From Metridium senile (Eukaryota > Cnidaria > Anthozoa > Actiniaria > Metridiidae): DNA of 64,000 nt. This document shows positions 21,601 to 32,575 of this stretch, one piece after another. A model generated the notes under the pieces. That model made no database searches. It was not told where the DNA came from and was given only the letters and a program-made list of their open reading frames with translations. The position numbers and the translations under genes were made by a program. Position 1 is the first letter of the stretch. Each line of letters opens with the position of its first letter. Location of the stretch: the NCBI GenBank assembly GCA_949775045.1, contig OX459095.1:33528564-33592563 (forward strand), written 5' to 3'.

Positions 21601-24600
21601 AGATGTGGCACTCTGAGGGCAATTAGCAAAGGATCCCAGCTCTTCTATAAAGCAATTGCACGTTTTAATCAGCTCTTCATAACCAATGGTGTCCCATGCT
21701 AGCTCCATCACTGTATTCTGGGCCATACGAGTAGCACTCAAGGCTTTCTCATACACAGTCTTTGCTTCTCGCTCTCCCGTCAACAGGAACTCAAGGTCTA
21801 GCTTCAAACGCATTAAGAGTGAGTCAATGGTGGTACTTTTCAAAGATTTTACTGCAGCACACCTGGCCCTGTACTCTGAATACAGCTTTTGTATTGTACC
21901 ATCTCCTAAATCTTCGTCTCCAGCCCATACACCACACATAGATTCTCGGAGGCCTTGACGGATATCACAGGCATCAGCCTTGATCCACCATCTACCTGTC
22001 GGATTACTTTTCTGTGCTAACTTTAGGGCATTCATCTGAAAAAGGAAAATCAAATGATAAAAAAACAATCAAATGGAATCAAGTAGACAGGAATATTATG
22101 GCCCATTTTAATTACTATGAAAATCACTAGAGTGGTTAAATGTCAGTTGAAAATGTGGCCTTGGGGGTGTGTTTTTTTGTACCACATGACCAATTTTGAG
22201 CAAAATGATTGGCCAGAAGCGATCACATGGTACAAAAACAACACAGAATTTTAAAGAAGCATTTTACCACTCTAGTGATTTCGATAGTAAACAAATAACA
22301 CAGAGAACGGGCTTTAAGACTTTATTATCTTGTGCATTTCAAAGCTAATCCAGTTTATTACTTCTATTATTATATGGCTTGATAATTTCCTGAATTTTGA
22401 TTGATTGGTTGGTGCACAGTCTGTCCAAAGGCGTATTGTGACCGTTGCTATGGCAACAGACCGAGAAATGAAAGACAGCTCTTAAAAGTAATCTTATGTT
22501 GGAAATTATCTCCAATTACGTCAAACTTGATTTTTTCTTATAATGGACAACAACTTGAACACAAGCTAACTTCCTAAGCAATGTTTTTGTTTTAAATAAA
22601 TATAGAAAACAAGAGCTCAAAATGACATGTGTTGAAAGGGAAAAAAGCCATATAATAAACGAATATAAACCTCGCTTGCTTGTTCTGTACTGTCAAGACC
22701 TCGGTCTGATATTTCCCCGTACAGACCTTGCGCTCGGTTAATAACCTTAGCAATACAACACTGTGATTACCTGTATTTCAACATCTTTTGTAAAGCCATG
22801 ACTTTGGATATTCTTTTGCACAGCCCTCACCCCTGTGCAGGCCACATTCACTTTGCTCTGTATTAGCAACAAAAACAGTATATTAGTTAAGACTTGATAT
22901 TGTAATAAATCTTAAAAATAAATACTTACAAACATCAAGTGTTGTTTGTATAAATATACACATATAACAGTGCATATTATGGATACGAAAAAAAAAGCTA
23001 AGGCTATTTGCTTTTTATTTAAATACTCTCAGAAATGTAACTTGCATATTGAAAATATGTTTTTCTAGCTCTAAGTAAGAAAATATTATTGCAACAAATA
23101 GTTGAGTCATTTTGAGATTTATGTATAAATATATTATGTATAAATAATAAATGTATAAATATGTATAAATATATTATGTATATGTATAAATATATACTAC
23201 GTGTCTGCAATCTAGTGTATAGATAGAGTCAATTCAATAAACATTGTCGTCAATGGGCTTCAAGTCTACGCGACTAGACCGAAAGGTAATTAACATGGGT
23301 AGAAATCACAGAAGCAGATAAATGCGTACAATATCCAAGTAGATTGATACAATATGAGACCGTACAGCGAGCTGGTTGGATGGTTTATGTCTTCGGCATT
23401 TACTTATTGTAATATATCAACAAATTATGAATAATTCAGTGATTCAAACCCATGTTACCTTTTGGTCTAGTTGCGTAGACTTGAAGCCTGTTCGCAACAA
23501 TGTTTTTTGAATTGACTGTAATTAGGACTGTATAGAAAATATAAGATCAATGTACAACTTACCTTTAATGGGTTATATAAACCAGAACATGGAGGTTTCT
23601 GTCGGTTGACAGGTTGTATGCGATGATAAGTTTCCATCTTTTCGGGCGAAACTAATCCTTCACAAATCTCAGCTTCTTGACTGGCTGAAAGGTGAGTCCA
23701 TAATGTGGATATCTGTTCATGTTGTGGTTCATTTTGAATAGTTTGTTGTTGTCCAATGTCAATATTCCTGATCTGCCCAAGGATCTCATTAATGCCCCCC
23801 TGATGTTCCTCACCTTCAGCATCTGGCTCAAGAGTAATCCCACTTTCTTTGAGTGCATCTGCCATCAAATCTATTGGTGCATCTTCATCATTTTGAACAG
23901 TTTGAGGTGACACCTGTCTGTGAGTTGGTGATTGGTCAGGTGCAAACTCTGTGGTGATTGGTGTCTGGCTGCCCACTGGTTCATCAGGGAGGAACTGGGT
24001 TGTTATTTCTGGGCTGTCTTGAATATTAGATTGTTGTCCAATGTCAATGTTCTTGATCTGCCCAAGGATCTCATTAATGTCCCCCTGATGTTCCTCACCT
24101 TCAGCATCTGGCTCAAGAGTAATCCCACTTTCTTTGAGTGCATCTGCCATCAAATCTATTGGTGCATCTTCATCATATTGCCACATAGGCCCCCTGAACA
24201 AACAGTACCACTTGTGACCAAACTGTGCAAACATGGTCTCCAGCCAAGAGGTGTAGTGTTTCTCTTGACCTAGCATCTGCGTATTGTTCGACGCAAAAAA
24301 ACGAATGTTGTAGTCTATTAGTCCAAAAGGCATTCTGTCCGTTGGCATTCTGGTGCCATTGTCCTTATCTTTCTGGAAACACTTTGCAAGTCCCAATAGC
24401 AAATTGCGTTTCCCAAGTTCTTTTAGATTTATCATGGCATCCACAGCAGTTTGCAAAAAGTCAGAGGAAACAAATTTCAGTAGTTCGTAACCTCCTAGTT
24501 CCATAAGAAACTTCTTGAAGAGGACGCTGACAAGTTGAGACTTCATCCTCTTTGACATTGAAGTATAAATCTCAGTAATTAGTACAATAGCATCACCATT

Positions 24601-25613
24601 GGTTTGACTTGACGTTTTTGTAGGTGAACAGTGCTTTAAAATTGGTGATAGGGTGTGCAGTGGTGCTTGCTGTCTCTTTTCAGGAGAATCAAAACTTTTT
24701 GTAGGCTTGCTGACAACATAGTCTATTTTCAAACTTTCTTCAGCTTCTTCTAAAGAAGCATATTCTTTCGAAAGGTGTTTTATGACTCTTGTGCGGCATG
24801 ATGAACCTGGAAAATTATAAAGGAAAAAGCATTTAATTACTTGTTTAGTTGCAGTTCGTCAGGTCTACATGAATATTAAAGAGACATATGAATTAAATGA
24901 CAATAATTGCCATAACATATGTCTATTTATCTTAAATCAAACTATGCTTTATTGGCATAACATTAGCTTGTAATAAATGTACAAAACAAAAGTCAAAAGC
25001 ACTTATAATAATAATTATTTTGCCAAGGACTAAGATGATAAAGGGTTAGGGTTTTTTTTTTTACTTTTTTCTTGTTTTGTCATATTTTATTTTATTTGTT
25101 CTTTCTATCCCAGTCTCGTAGCCCTACTAGCCTTCTAGATTCCTAGCCCTGTAGCCCCATAGCAAGCTTATTTACAAAGGGGTTCTTAGTTTGGCAGAAT
25201 AATCTTTAGCTCAGTATGAATACATGGTTTGATTGATAAATTATAGTAATCCACTCATATAAAGGGAAACAAAGAAACATGGAAATAATTAAATCGTAGT
25301 TTTAAGTACCTGTCCTAGACGACTGACAGCTTTTGTTTACGGCATCCGAACAACTTTGCCAAAAATTTTCATTCTTCATTTTTGGCCAAGAGTTTGTATG
25401 AGCTTCGTCCCAATACAGGCAGATATACTGCACGAGAGCTGAAGTCTCCTCCGTAGTCCATGGAATGTTTGTTGCTTTGTTTAGCGACTTTAGCTTTTTG
25501 ACATCGAATAGACTTTTTCTCGATGTTTTGGGTTCAGCAGAATTTTTTGTATTTTTTTCTTTGGGTTTACCAGGAGTGTCACCCTCGACACGGTAAACTC
25601 TCTTCGACGCCAT
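18641..25613 (-). CDS. Large SANT-domain protein, candidate second transposase of element C
   Basis: Eight exons on the reverse strand: 25613-25310, 24806-23563, 22857-22771, 22035-21360, 21188-21039, 20584-20429, 20000-19361, 19136-18641. They join in phase without stops, giving 1,250 aa from the MASKRVYRVEG start (an upstream in-frame Met lies at 25643). The N-terminus has a SANT/Myb- or MADF-like region (IPWTTEETSALVQYICLYW). A duplicated acidic stretch follows. The C-terminal half has WWIKADACDIRQGLRESM, then VVGFGTDGEFNSLRTRG, then a His/Asn-rich helical part (VQDIRWIYSDITNGRHTFHN) and SSTDDVEGFFALMHELLG. The spaced acidic residues and the intervening segment recall RNase-H-fold transposases with a helical insertion; this is inference, and I know no named family for it. 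It could instead be an accessory factor for the DD37E enzyme. Confidence 0.8.
20160..20346. repeat. MITE with ~65-bp TIRs in an intron
   Basis: Left aatagtccaattcacggttc and 'gctagcatgtaatatattct' are mirrored at the right (agaatatattacatgctagc, ccgtgagttggactatt). It lies in the 20001-20428 intron of the SANT protein gene. Confidence 0.85.
20618..20750. repeat. Dispersed repeat plus tandem 'actgatcaagac' units
   Basis: The stretch 'ctcagggaccaatgacaact ... tcagtcatgtgcataggtct ... gatacaccgatcaaac' is homologous to the sequence flanking the insertion at 43490/46624. It therefore represents an uninterrupted copy of that site. It continues into three direct repeats of about 15 bp at 20705-20746. 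Confidence 0.7.
22112..22290. repeat. MITE with ~25-bp TIRs
   Basis: Left ttactatgaaaatcactaga and right ctagtgatttcgatagtaa are inverse. It lies in the intron upstream of the exon starting at 22035. The inner part has inverted CACATG words (taccacatgacc, gatcacatggta). Confidence 0.75.
23746..24176 (-). repeat. Internal direct duplication in the SANT protein exon
   Basis: Units of 146 bp at 23746-23891 and 24031-24176 are almost identical. They encode two copies of a ~48-aa acidic stretch containing APIDLMADALKESGITLEPD and INEILGQI. The spacing preserves the frame, so the protein carries the block twice. Confidence 0.9.
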
Positions 25614-26219
25614 TGTTGACAAGTTCATCCTGAAATATGACAAGATTTCAAGTTAGTAGTTTGTCCCTTTGGAATGGGGAGCGATTGGGAGCGATCAAAT
25701 ATTATAAATTACAGGTATTAAAAGAATACATTTATGCTATTTTTTCATGAGGTTCCTCAAAATTAGATGCAGTTTGGGCAAAAAATATAACCCTACTCAA
25801 GTTACACGAGGACAAACACAAAATCACCACATCGGACAACACAGGCATAATTTCGAAATTACTAGCCGACTCATATTAAAACCACATCGGGGTTTGAACA
25901 ATGATAAATCCTCTTTGCTATCATGCAAAAACTTTCAAAATAAACCAAGAATTATATTTAAAAAAAGCTATCAAACTTACCGTTCGAAAACCTCACATTT
26001 GCCATCTTGCAACGAAATGTGTTGAAATACAATCCCATAGTGCTTTTCGGGGAGAGGCCGTTCACCGCCTGTTGTTGGACAATATGGTCGATGACGGCGG
26101 TGCGAAGGTCACTTCTTAGAGCTTTTCCAGAAGTATAACTGCGGCCATTCTTCGACACAATCATGTTAGTTTTGTGATATTTCAAGGAATGAACACACTG
26201 TTGTTCGAATATGACTGTT
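25614..26219. other. Right sub-terminal region of element C with a transposase N-terminus fragment
   Basis: The leader of the SANT protein gene lies here. At about 26035-26080 (+) the words 'cccatagtgcttttcgggga' and 'gaggccgttcaccgcctg' encode SHSAFRGEAVHRL. This nearly equals SHSALRGEAVHRL of the DD37E transposase encoded about 13 kb away on the other strand. It is an inverted, partial duplicate of the transposase start and is not an independent gene. Confidence 0.6.
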
Positions 26220-26373
26220 GATTGATGAATCAAAATAACTTTGCAGTAATGTTATCACGTGGATGCCAAAATTGTGTTCACGTGGTACATAAAAAGCTAT
26301 CACGTGACCAATTTTGGTAGAAGACAGACCGACCAAAAAAAGATTGGGTGCCGCGGTCTACCGATTTTGATAG
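26220..26373 (-). repeat. Right TIR of element C
   Basis: Complement of 9831-9983 with only a few substitutions and a 1-nt indel; the same three CACGTG boxes are present. It ends GGTCTACCGATTTTGATAG, followed by TA. Confidence 0.95.
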
Positions 26374-29300
26374 TATTTTGTGAGGGAAACACTGGTAATC
26401 TTCATAGCTTTACAACACTAGAATCCGACAGAAATGTGCGGCATATTGCAACTACTTTAGGAGATTTTGCTCTTCTATCAAGGATAGCAGGGGGAGACCT
26501 CGTCGCTATAAAGGGAAAGTATCACTTTTCTTGTATTACTACTTTTAGAAACAGTTATAGGTCATATTTGACGAAAAATGATGACAATTCTCTTAGAGAT
26601 GACGAAGACAAAATGAAGGAGTCCAGAGCAATGCTAGAACTGATTTCCTATATCAATACTGCGGTTGACGATGGTACGTTGATATTCACCTTATCAGAGA
26701 TTCATTCCTTGTATGAAAACAGACTGAGAGACTTAGGGATCGAAAAAAAAGTAAATAAAACAAGGCTAAAAGTTTCACTTCTGGAGAAACTTGATGCCCA
26801 AGAGCAGTATGATGGGAAGAATGTTGTTTTTGTTTTTAAAGAAGGAATGAGAAATATGCTGAAAGACGCATTAGTAAAGAGAGATTTTATGGATGATGCT
26901 GCTGTACTGGCAAAAGCTGCTTCTATTGTTCGCAAGGACATGTTTCTTCATGAAGATCAATTCAATTTTTCTGGAAGTTTCACCTCGAAATGCCAGGAAA
27001 ACTCTGTACCAGCTAGTTTAAAGTCACTTATCGCCATGATACTTAATGGGACCAATCTTAAAGACCAAGAAAAACAAGAGTCACAACCGTGTTTAACAAT
27101 TAGTCAAGCAATCCTATTTAATTCAAAGAAAAGGATCAATAATTCTAAACCTATTTTTCAAACGCACCATGTGCGTGAGCCTCCTCTACCTTTGTACATT
27201 GGATTGAACATTCATACTACTACAAGAAGCAAAGCTCTCATCACTAAACTATACCAAATGGGACTATGTGTATCCTATGATCGGGTAATAGAAGTTGAGG
27301 AATGGCTGGCCACATCTGCCAGCGAGAGATACAAAGAGGATGGCCATGTTGTACCAGCTTGTTTGAAGAGCGGCATCTTTTCTGTGGGTGCATTAGACAA
27401 CATAGACCATAAACCTTCATCCACAACTTCAACATCATCATTTCATGGAACGGGAATTTCTATCTTCCAGTTCCCATCAGAAGACAAATCAGGGCATGAC
27501 AGACCAGTACTAACTGTACCACCCTCAGGAAATGAACGCCACTCTCTACCAGATTCTTATGCTATAGTGCTTCCAGTCGAAATGAATACCAACACCATAA
27601 TAATTCCAGAACGTGGAGTAGCGCCAATCGAGAGTACCGTCAACATTGCAGTGGTACAGGAAAATGGATGGGTGGAGCATGCACTTGGCAAATTAAACCA
27701 ACCATGTGTGAACTCTGACGACACTTTGACCTGGTCATCATATCACTCTTCTAACGACGCCCTTCCCAGAGTTTACCCCGCTGTGACCTCCCTCCTTCCA
27801 CTTTTTAACGAAAAAGCAGCTACTCCAGCAATGTTAAAGCATGGCATGACTGTGTTAAAGGACGCAATTACTTCTTTGAATCCTGGACAGGTTCCAGTTA
27901 TTGCACTAGATCAGCCACTATTTGCACTTGCAAAACAGGTGCAATGGAAATGGCCTCAAACTCACGGTGAGGATAAGTACGTAGTGATGTTTGGTGGTTT
28001 ACATGTAGAGATGGCACTTTGGAATACTCTTGGAGATTTACTTGAAAGTTCAGGTTGGACTACAGCTCTTGTGGAAGCTAATATAGCCTCAAGTGGTACT
28101 GCACAGTCATTTCTCAAAGTAACACACCTCACACGTACCAGGTATGTTCAGCAATTTTATGCAATTAAATCACATACATTATATTTAACATTACATTATC
28201 TTTGCAGACACGCCCAGCAGATAACATTACTAACTCTTAACCATCTAAAGAAAGACGCTTTCTTGCAAACTGGCAAAAGTACCGAAAACATGCACATGTG
28301 GGAAGACAGGATGGTCGAAAGTAGCCCAACTTTCATGTTCTGGAACATGATTATACGTTACCAGACTCTGATATTGCTGTTCGTGAGAGCCCACAGGGAA
28401 CGAAATTTCAAGTTGTACGTCGACGTATTGGATAGCTTGATACCACTATTCTTTGCGCTAGACCACGTAAATTACGCCCGATGGCTGCCAGTGCACCTAA
28501 GGGATATGCGATCACTTCCAGACACCATCAGGAAAGAGTTCCAGGAGAATGGACACTGGGCTATTTCTAAAACCAGCCACAAGTTTTCAACCATGCCACT
28601 AGACCAGGCTCACGAGCAGGAAAACAAGATTGTAAAGAGTTCTGGCGGAGCAGTTGGCCTAACTGAGAATCCTGTTGCTTTCAGGTAAGCTATTGAGATA
28701 AGATTTAATGAGCATGTGAATGCTGAACAATAGCTTTGCATGCAAATTAACAGTCTGATTAATATACTAAATTAAGTATAAATATTGTTTCTAGACGCTG
28801 GATGCTGTCTGGTCCAGAGCTATCAAGACTCGTAAGGCAGTTTGAGGAGCAGTACACACTTGATCCCGAGAACCCCAATGCCTTTATCCACCACGAAACA
28901 AGCCATGCTGCACAGCAAACCTTTAGACAACAGGTTGTCTCTCTAACTGATGTGTTCAAGAAGGTGGGGAATCCATTTTTAGATAACTTTCCAGAATTAG
29001 TGGCTGCTGATAGTCGTGACTGCACAGATCCATCTGTTGCTGAGTCTTTGCGTAACCTAGAGAAGACTGGGAAGCAGCAGTATGAAGCTTATGTACAAGA
29101 TGTCCTAGTCAAACGCACAAAGTCGATTAATGACACAATAAAGAAGAACAAACTCTCCTTGTTTAAGCAACCCTGTAACAACGCACCATCAAAACAAGGA
29201 AGACAAATAGCCGCCCTGAAGAATGATGTTTCACTCTTCTCTCAACTATACATAGCCCTGCAGACTCGGAAGGGAGATATCAGAGAATTTTTCTCGCACG

Positions 29301-30842
29301 AGGTCCATAAATACCCACCATCTATATCTGAATATGGAAGAATTCGCCTACCTAGTTCAAAGTCAGATCTACTTAAATGCTTTGCACAAACTGGAAACGC
29401 CACCTTACCTGACCACTTTGACTGCAAGATTTTAGATGGAGCAGTGATAGTCCACAGCTTGCCCATAACAGATGCTACTACGTTTGATCAGTATGCAGAG
29501 AGAGTATTCATACCTCACATCGTAAGACAGCTCGGTGAAAGCAAGAGAGTCGATATAGTATGGGATGATTACCGCCCTGACAGTTTGAAAGAGTCGACAC
29601 GCGAGAAAAGGGGAAAAGGAGTCAGGAGAAAAGTGTCTGGGCAGACAAAACTTCCATCCAAGTGGTTTGAGTTTCTGCGTGATCCATTAAATAAATCAGA
29701 GCTGTTTGCTTTCCTAACATCTAAAGTTCAGACATACACATGGCCTAGTGAATCAATTGTTATTATAACTTCAGGTAATAACAACTATGAAATAATCGTG
29801 TATTCTTGATTTTTCATTATTCAAAGTATAAGCTTTATAATAGTAATTTATTATTTTTCAGGATCATCAGTTGTGTGTCTTGGTTCTAGCAGTCCAATGT
29901 CCGAATGTAACCATGAAGAGGCTGATTCTAGAATGATAATCCACCTTCTACATGCTGTCAGTTCAGACAATGCCAAGTCGATTCAAGTTAGGACAGTGGA
30001 CACTGATGTAATAGTTATCCTTATCGGTAAATTTTATGATATCCATGCAAATTATCCTGAAACAGATATCTGGGTAGCATTTGGAATGGGGCGATATTTT
30101 TCACTTAAGCATATCAACAGCATCTGCAGCTCTCTTGGAGAAAACAAAGCGAGATCGCTTCCAGTATTTCATGCTTTAACTGGCTGTGACACGACATCCT
30201 CATTTTTTGGAAAAAGCAAGCTGTCGGCATGGAATACTTGGAATATCTTCCCAGACGTAACTCCATCACTAGAAGCATTGGCTACAGACCCATTTCAGAA
30301 GCTAACCCTTAGTTGTGATATCTTTTCAAGCCTCGAAAGGTTTCTTATACTCATGTATGATAAAACCTGTCCTCTTCAATCAGTAAACGAAGCTAGGATG
30401 GCGCTTTTCTGTGCATCAATCAAGACAATAGAAAGACTACCTCCAACACAGGTGAGTTGAATAAATAAATCAACACAACTTCAAACAGAATGAATCAACA
30501 AGGGGTTTATTTATGTATATATATATAGAGAGAGAGATATATAGAGAGAGACTGAGTCTTGCATTCTTTTTTAGGATGCTTTCCTTCAGATCCATTTATC
30601 AAGCCGGGATTTGGGCCACCAGTGACCAGCCAATGCCAGTCCTTCCCTCACCTGACGAGTTTGGCTGGAACAGAATCGAAGACTGTTGGACACCAAAATG
30701 GATTACTCTACCAGAAGTTTCAAGAGCTTGTCAAGAATTTATCAAGTGTTCTTGCAAAGGCCAATGCTCCCGATGCAAGTGTATACGTGCAAACTTGGAC
30801 TGCACATCTTTTTGTAAATGCAATTGTAGCGCTAAATTGCCT
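26374..30842 (+). pseudogene. Element B protein, main part (Academ-like transposase with XPG-like end)
   Basis: Continues the frame begun at 9447. Exons 26376-28141, 28208-28684, 28795-29774, 29862-30451 and 30575-30842 join in phase up to the last; full protein is about 1,490 aa. Landmarks: ALDQPLFALAKQVQWKWP and GGLHVEMALWNTLGDLLE in the middle; GGAVGLTENPVAFRRWM; then a PIN/XPG-like set HEEADSRMIIH, RTVDTDVIVILIG and HALTGCDTTSSFFGKSK, whose Asp/Glu positions parallel EADA, EDSD and GCDY of XPG nucleases. The last exon has a Cys cluster (CSCKGQCSRCKCIRANLDC, then CKCNC). A 1-nt loss near 30593 shifts the frame between DAFL and SIYQAGIW, so the copy is disabled even without element C. The 28142-28207 gap could be a 66-nt intron or retained, since it is open. 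Confidence 0.8.
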
Positions 30843-31089
30843 TGAAGGTCAGAACTCTTGTGATAATATTATATCTTTATTTTCGATATTCTTGCAAGTT
30901 TTACTCTATTATACAATTCAATTACATCATATTTGTGGTTTACAACAACTTGCTATCAATAATGTTTACATTTATTGCTCAAAAACAAGGAAAAAAGCGA
31001 ATTTATATTTTGGCTTGGTAACCAGGCCTCTTTAGAATTGGCCATTTTTAAATTAAACCCTATAAAAGACAAACGAGAAACGATTTCGA

Positions 31090-31204
31090 TGGGCACCTAG
31101 GCTAACTTTAATTGGTAGGCCTTAAGGAAACTTTGTGGCAAATTTGGTGCTTTTGTCACACTTGTAACGATCCAGGCATTTTTTTGCGCTAAGCCACTAG
31201 ACTA
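31090..31204 (-). repeat. Right TIR of element B
   Basis: Complement of the left TIR over about 110 bp with indels; it ends exactly CGCTAAGCCACTAGACTA before the AAA duplication. Confidence 0.9.
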
Positions 31205-32380
31205 AAAGGAAGTGGGAAGAGCGCAAGACACTCGTCACGCCAGAAGAAATCAAAATGATGAAGATCTGCAGACACTCAAACTACTGCAAAGAAATACTAG
31301 AAACGGGATCTGGCTCCCTGGAAGAATGCATTGATGCCAGGAACTACTTGATCTTCCTGGTGTCAGCCCAGAATGCGAACAGGGCGGGCCCCCTAGCCAA
31401 TATGACAGTCGACGACGTCAGAAAATCAGAAAGACAGCCAGAGGCCAGAGTTATACATGTTGCGGCACACAAGACAGTGGGCACATATGGAGGTAAGTTT
31501 CGTAGTTAAATTGCTGTTGATGTTCTGCATATAAGACATTTATATTTTGTATTCTTAGGTGCATTGATTAACGTAACCGAGGTGCTCTACAAACAAGTAT
31601 GGTCGTACGTCCGTGGGCCCAGAGAGGTGCTGCTGCGTGGTGCCAAAACTGACAGCCTGCTATTAACGAGGGATGGCAATCCGATGCTTAACACCACTAT
31701 CCACCAGGGACTGAAACAGTTCGCAGCGAAAACTTTAGTTCTAGATGAAGTCAAACAAACGAAGTTTTGCAATACCCTCATGAGGAAAGCAACTATAACA
31801 AACACACGTAAAGAGAACCAACATAAGCGCGAAGAGCTAGCTACTCTAATGTCACATTCACTAAGTACAGCTGATCGTTTCTATGACTTGCCAAATAAGA
31901 TAGCTAAAGCATCATCTGGCCACGACATTGTGCGATCTCTCTATGCAACACCAACGAAGGACAAGACACATGACAAGGAAGAGCAAACTGACGTGAAAGA
32001 GAAGGACAATGAGAAGGAAGACAACAAGGACGTGGAATACAAGAGAAAGAAGGAAGACAACATGGACGTGGAATCACAGAAAGAATACCAGGAAGCGATG
32101 GAACGACAGGACGACAACGAACAAGAAACCACTTCAACAACAACGAACACAATTCCCCCAAGCCCTCAGCCAGCTCGCAAGTTCAAGAGCGTGGCCAGTA
32201 GGAAGCATTGGTCCAAAGAGGACGAGAGTATTATCAGAGAACAAGCGCCAGCAATCCTCTCCGGTGCGATTAAGGCCACACAAGTGAATATCTTCTCAAC
32301 CATACAGCTCTGAGGGAGCTCTCAGAAAAATCGCACGTAGAGAAACAGAAGAAAGACTGAAGAAATGTTTTTTTACGCAT
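31205..32380 (+). pseudogene. YR element copy 1, 3' part (catalytic domain)
   Basis: Resumes the gene cut at 7952. The first exon encodes RKWEERKTLVTPEE and box I NANRAGPLANMTVDDV (catalytic Arg) and ends with the Lys motif HVAAHKTVGTYGG at 31493. The next exon (from 31560) carries FCNTLMRKATIT (second Arg, Thr in place of the usual His), LMSHSLSTADRFYDL (His and nucleophile Tyr), an acidic KEDN-rich linker and a SANT-like HWSKEDESII. The frame then meets TGA at 32311, but a 1-nt shift restores homology to the intact copy (GALRKIARRETEERLKK) to about 32380, so the tail is broken by an indel. In the unbroken state this would be a DNA strand-exchange enzyme. Confidence 0.85.
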
Positions 32381-32404
32381 TTTAGAGCTAAAAAAAAATT
32401 TGCA

Positions 32405-32575
32405 GTGTGCACCGGTCGATCGGTCGATGTGCAGTCGTTGTGCAGCGCACAGACCGCACAGACCGAACTTAAATCCCTAGGGTTAATATTCATGAGATTT
32501 TCGGTCGAAGTGCATGCACATCGACCGAATGTGCAAAATGTGCAACTGCACATCGACCATGTTTCTAGCCCTTAC
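32405..32575. repeat. tgcac/gaccg palindromic boundary block
   Basis: Repeated inverted words (gtgcaccggtcgatcggtcg, cgcacagaccg, tcggtcgaagtgcatgcaca, tgcacatcgacc) surround CCCTAGGG at 32475-32482. The block resembles that at 58861-59020 downstream of copy 3 and marks the 3' boundary of copy 1. Confidence 0.7.

Larger units (their letters stand above)
9831..26373. mobile_element. Element C: giant TA-flanked DNA transposon with four genes
   Basis: It is bounded by inverted repeats of 153-154 bp beginning CTATCAAAATCGGTAGACC and flanked by TA at 9829-9830 and 26374-26375. Length is 16,543 bp. It contains a PB1/zinc-knuckle gene (+), a DD37E Tc1/mariner-type transposase gene (-), an EXO1-HIRAN gene (+) and a large SANT protein gene (-), plus several MITEs in introns and spacers. 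All multi-exon genes join in consistent phase with no stops, and the TIRs are nearly identical (a few substitutions and a 1-nt indel), so the insertion is young. TA duplication fits the IS630-Tc1-mariner superfamily, but such elements are normally 1-5 kb; the size and cargo are exceptional. An alternative is that the 1,250-aa SANT protein is the real transposase. Confidence 0.9.
7956..31204 (+). mobile_element. Element B: Academ-like DNA transposon (hosts nested element C)
   Basis: Ends are inverted: TAGTCTAGTGGCTTAGCG at the left and its exact complement at the right, with imperfect TIR similarity over about 110 bp. It is flanked by AAA at 7953-7955 and 31205-31207, a 3-bp duplication; joining the flanks gives an uninterrupted reading frame of the YR gene (gcc caa agg aag tgg). 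Total span is 23,249 bp, of which 16.5 kb is nested element C, so B itself is about 6.7 kb. It codes for one large + strand protein ending in a PIN/XPG-like nuclease region and a Cys cluster. The 3-bp duplication and XPG-like region fit the Academ superfamily; that assignment rests on family knowledge and is not proven here. Confidence 0.85.

Noticed and set aside
28142..28207. Extra 22 codons in the element B protein
   Set aside because: The stretch is in frame but has a consensus donor (GTATG) and acceptor (TTTGCAG), and the residues do not fit the surrounding motif, so a 66-nt intron is preferred.
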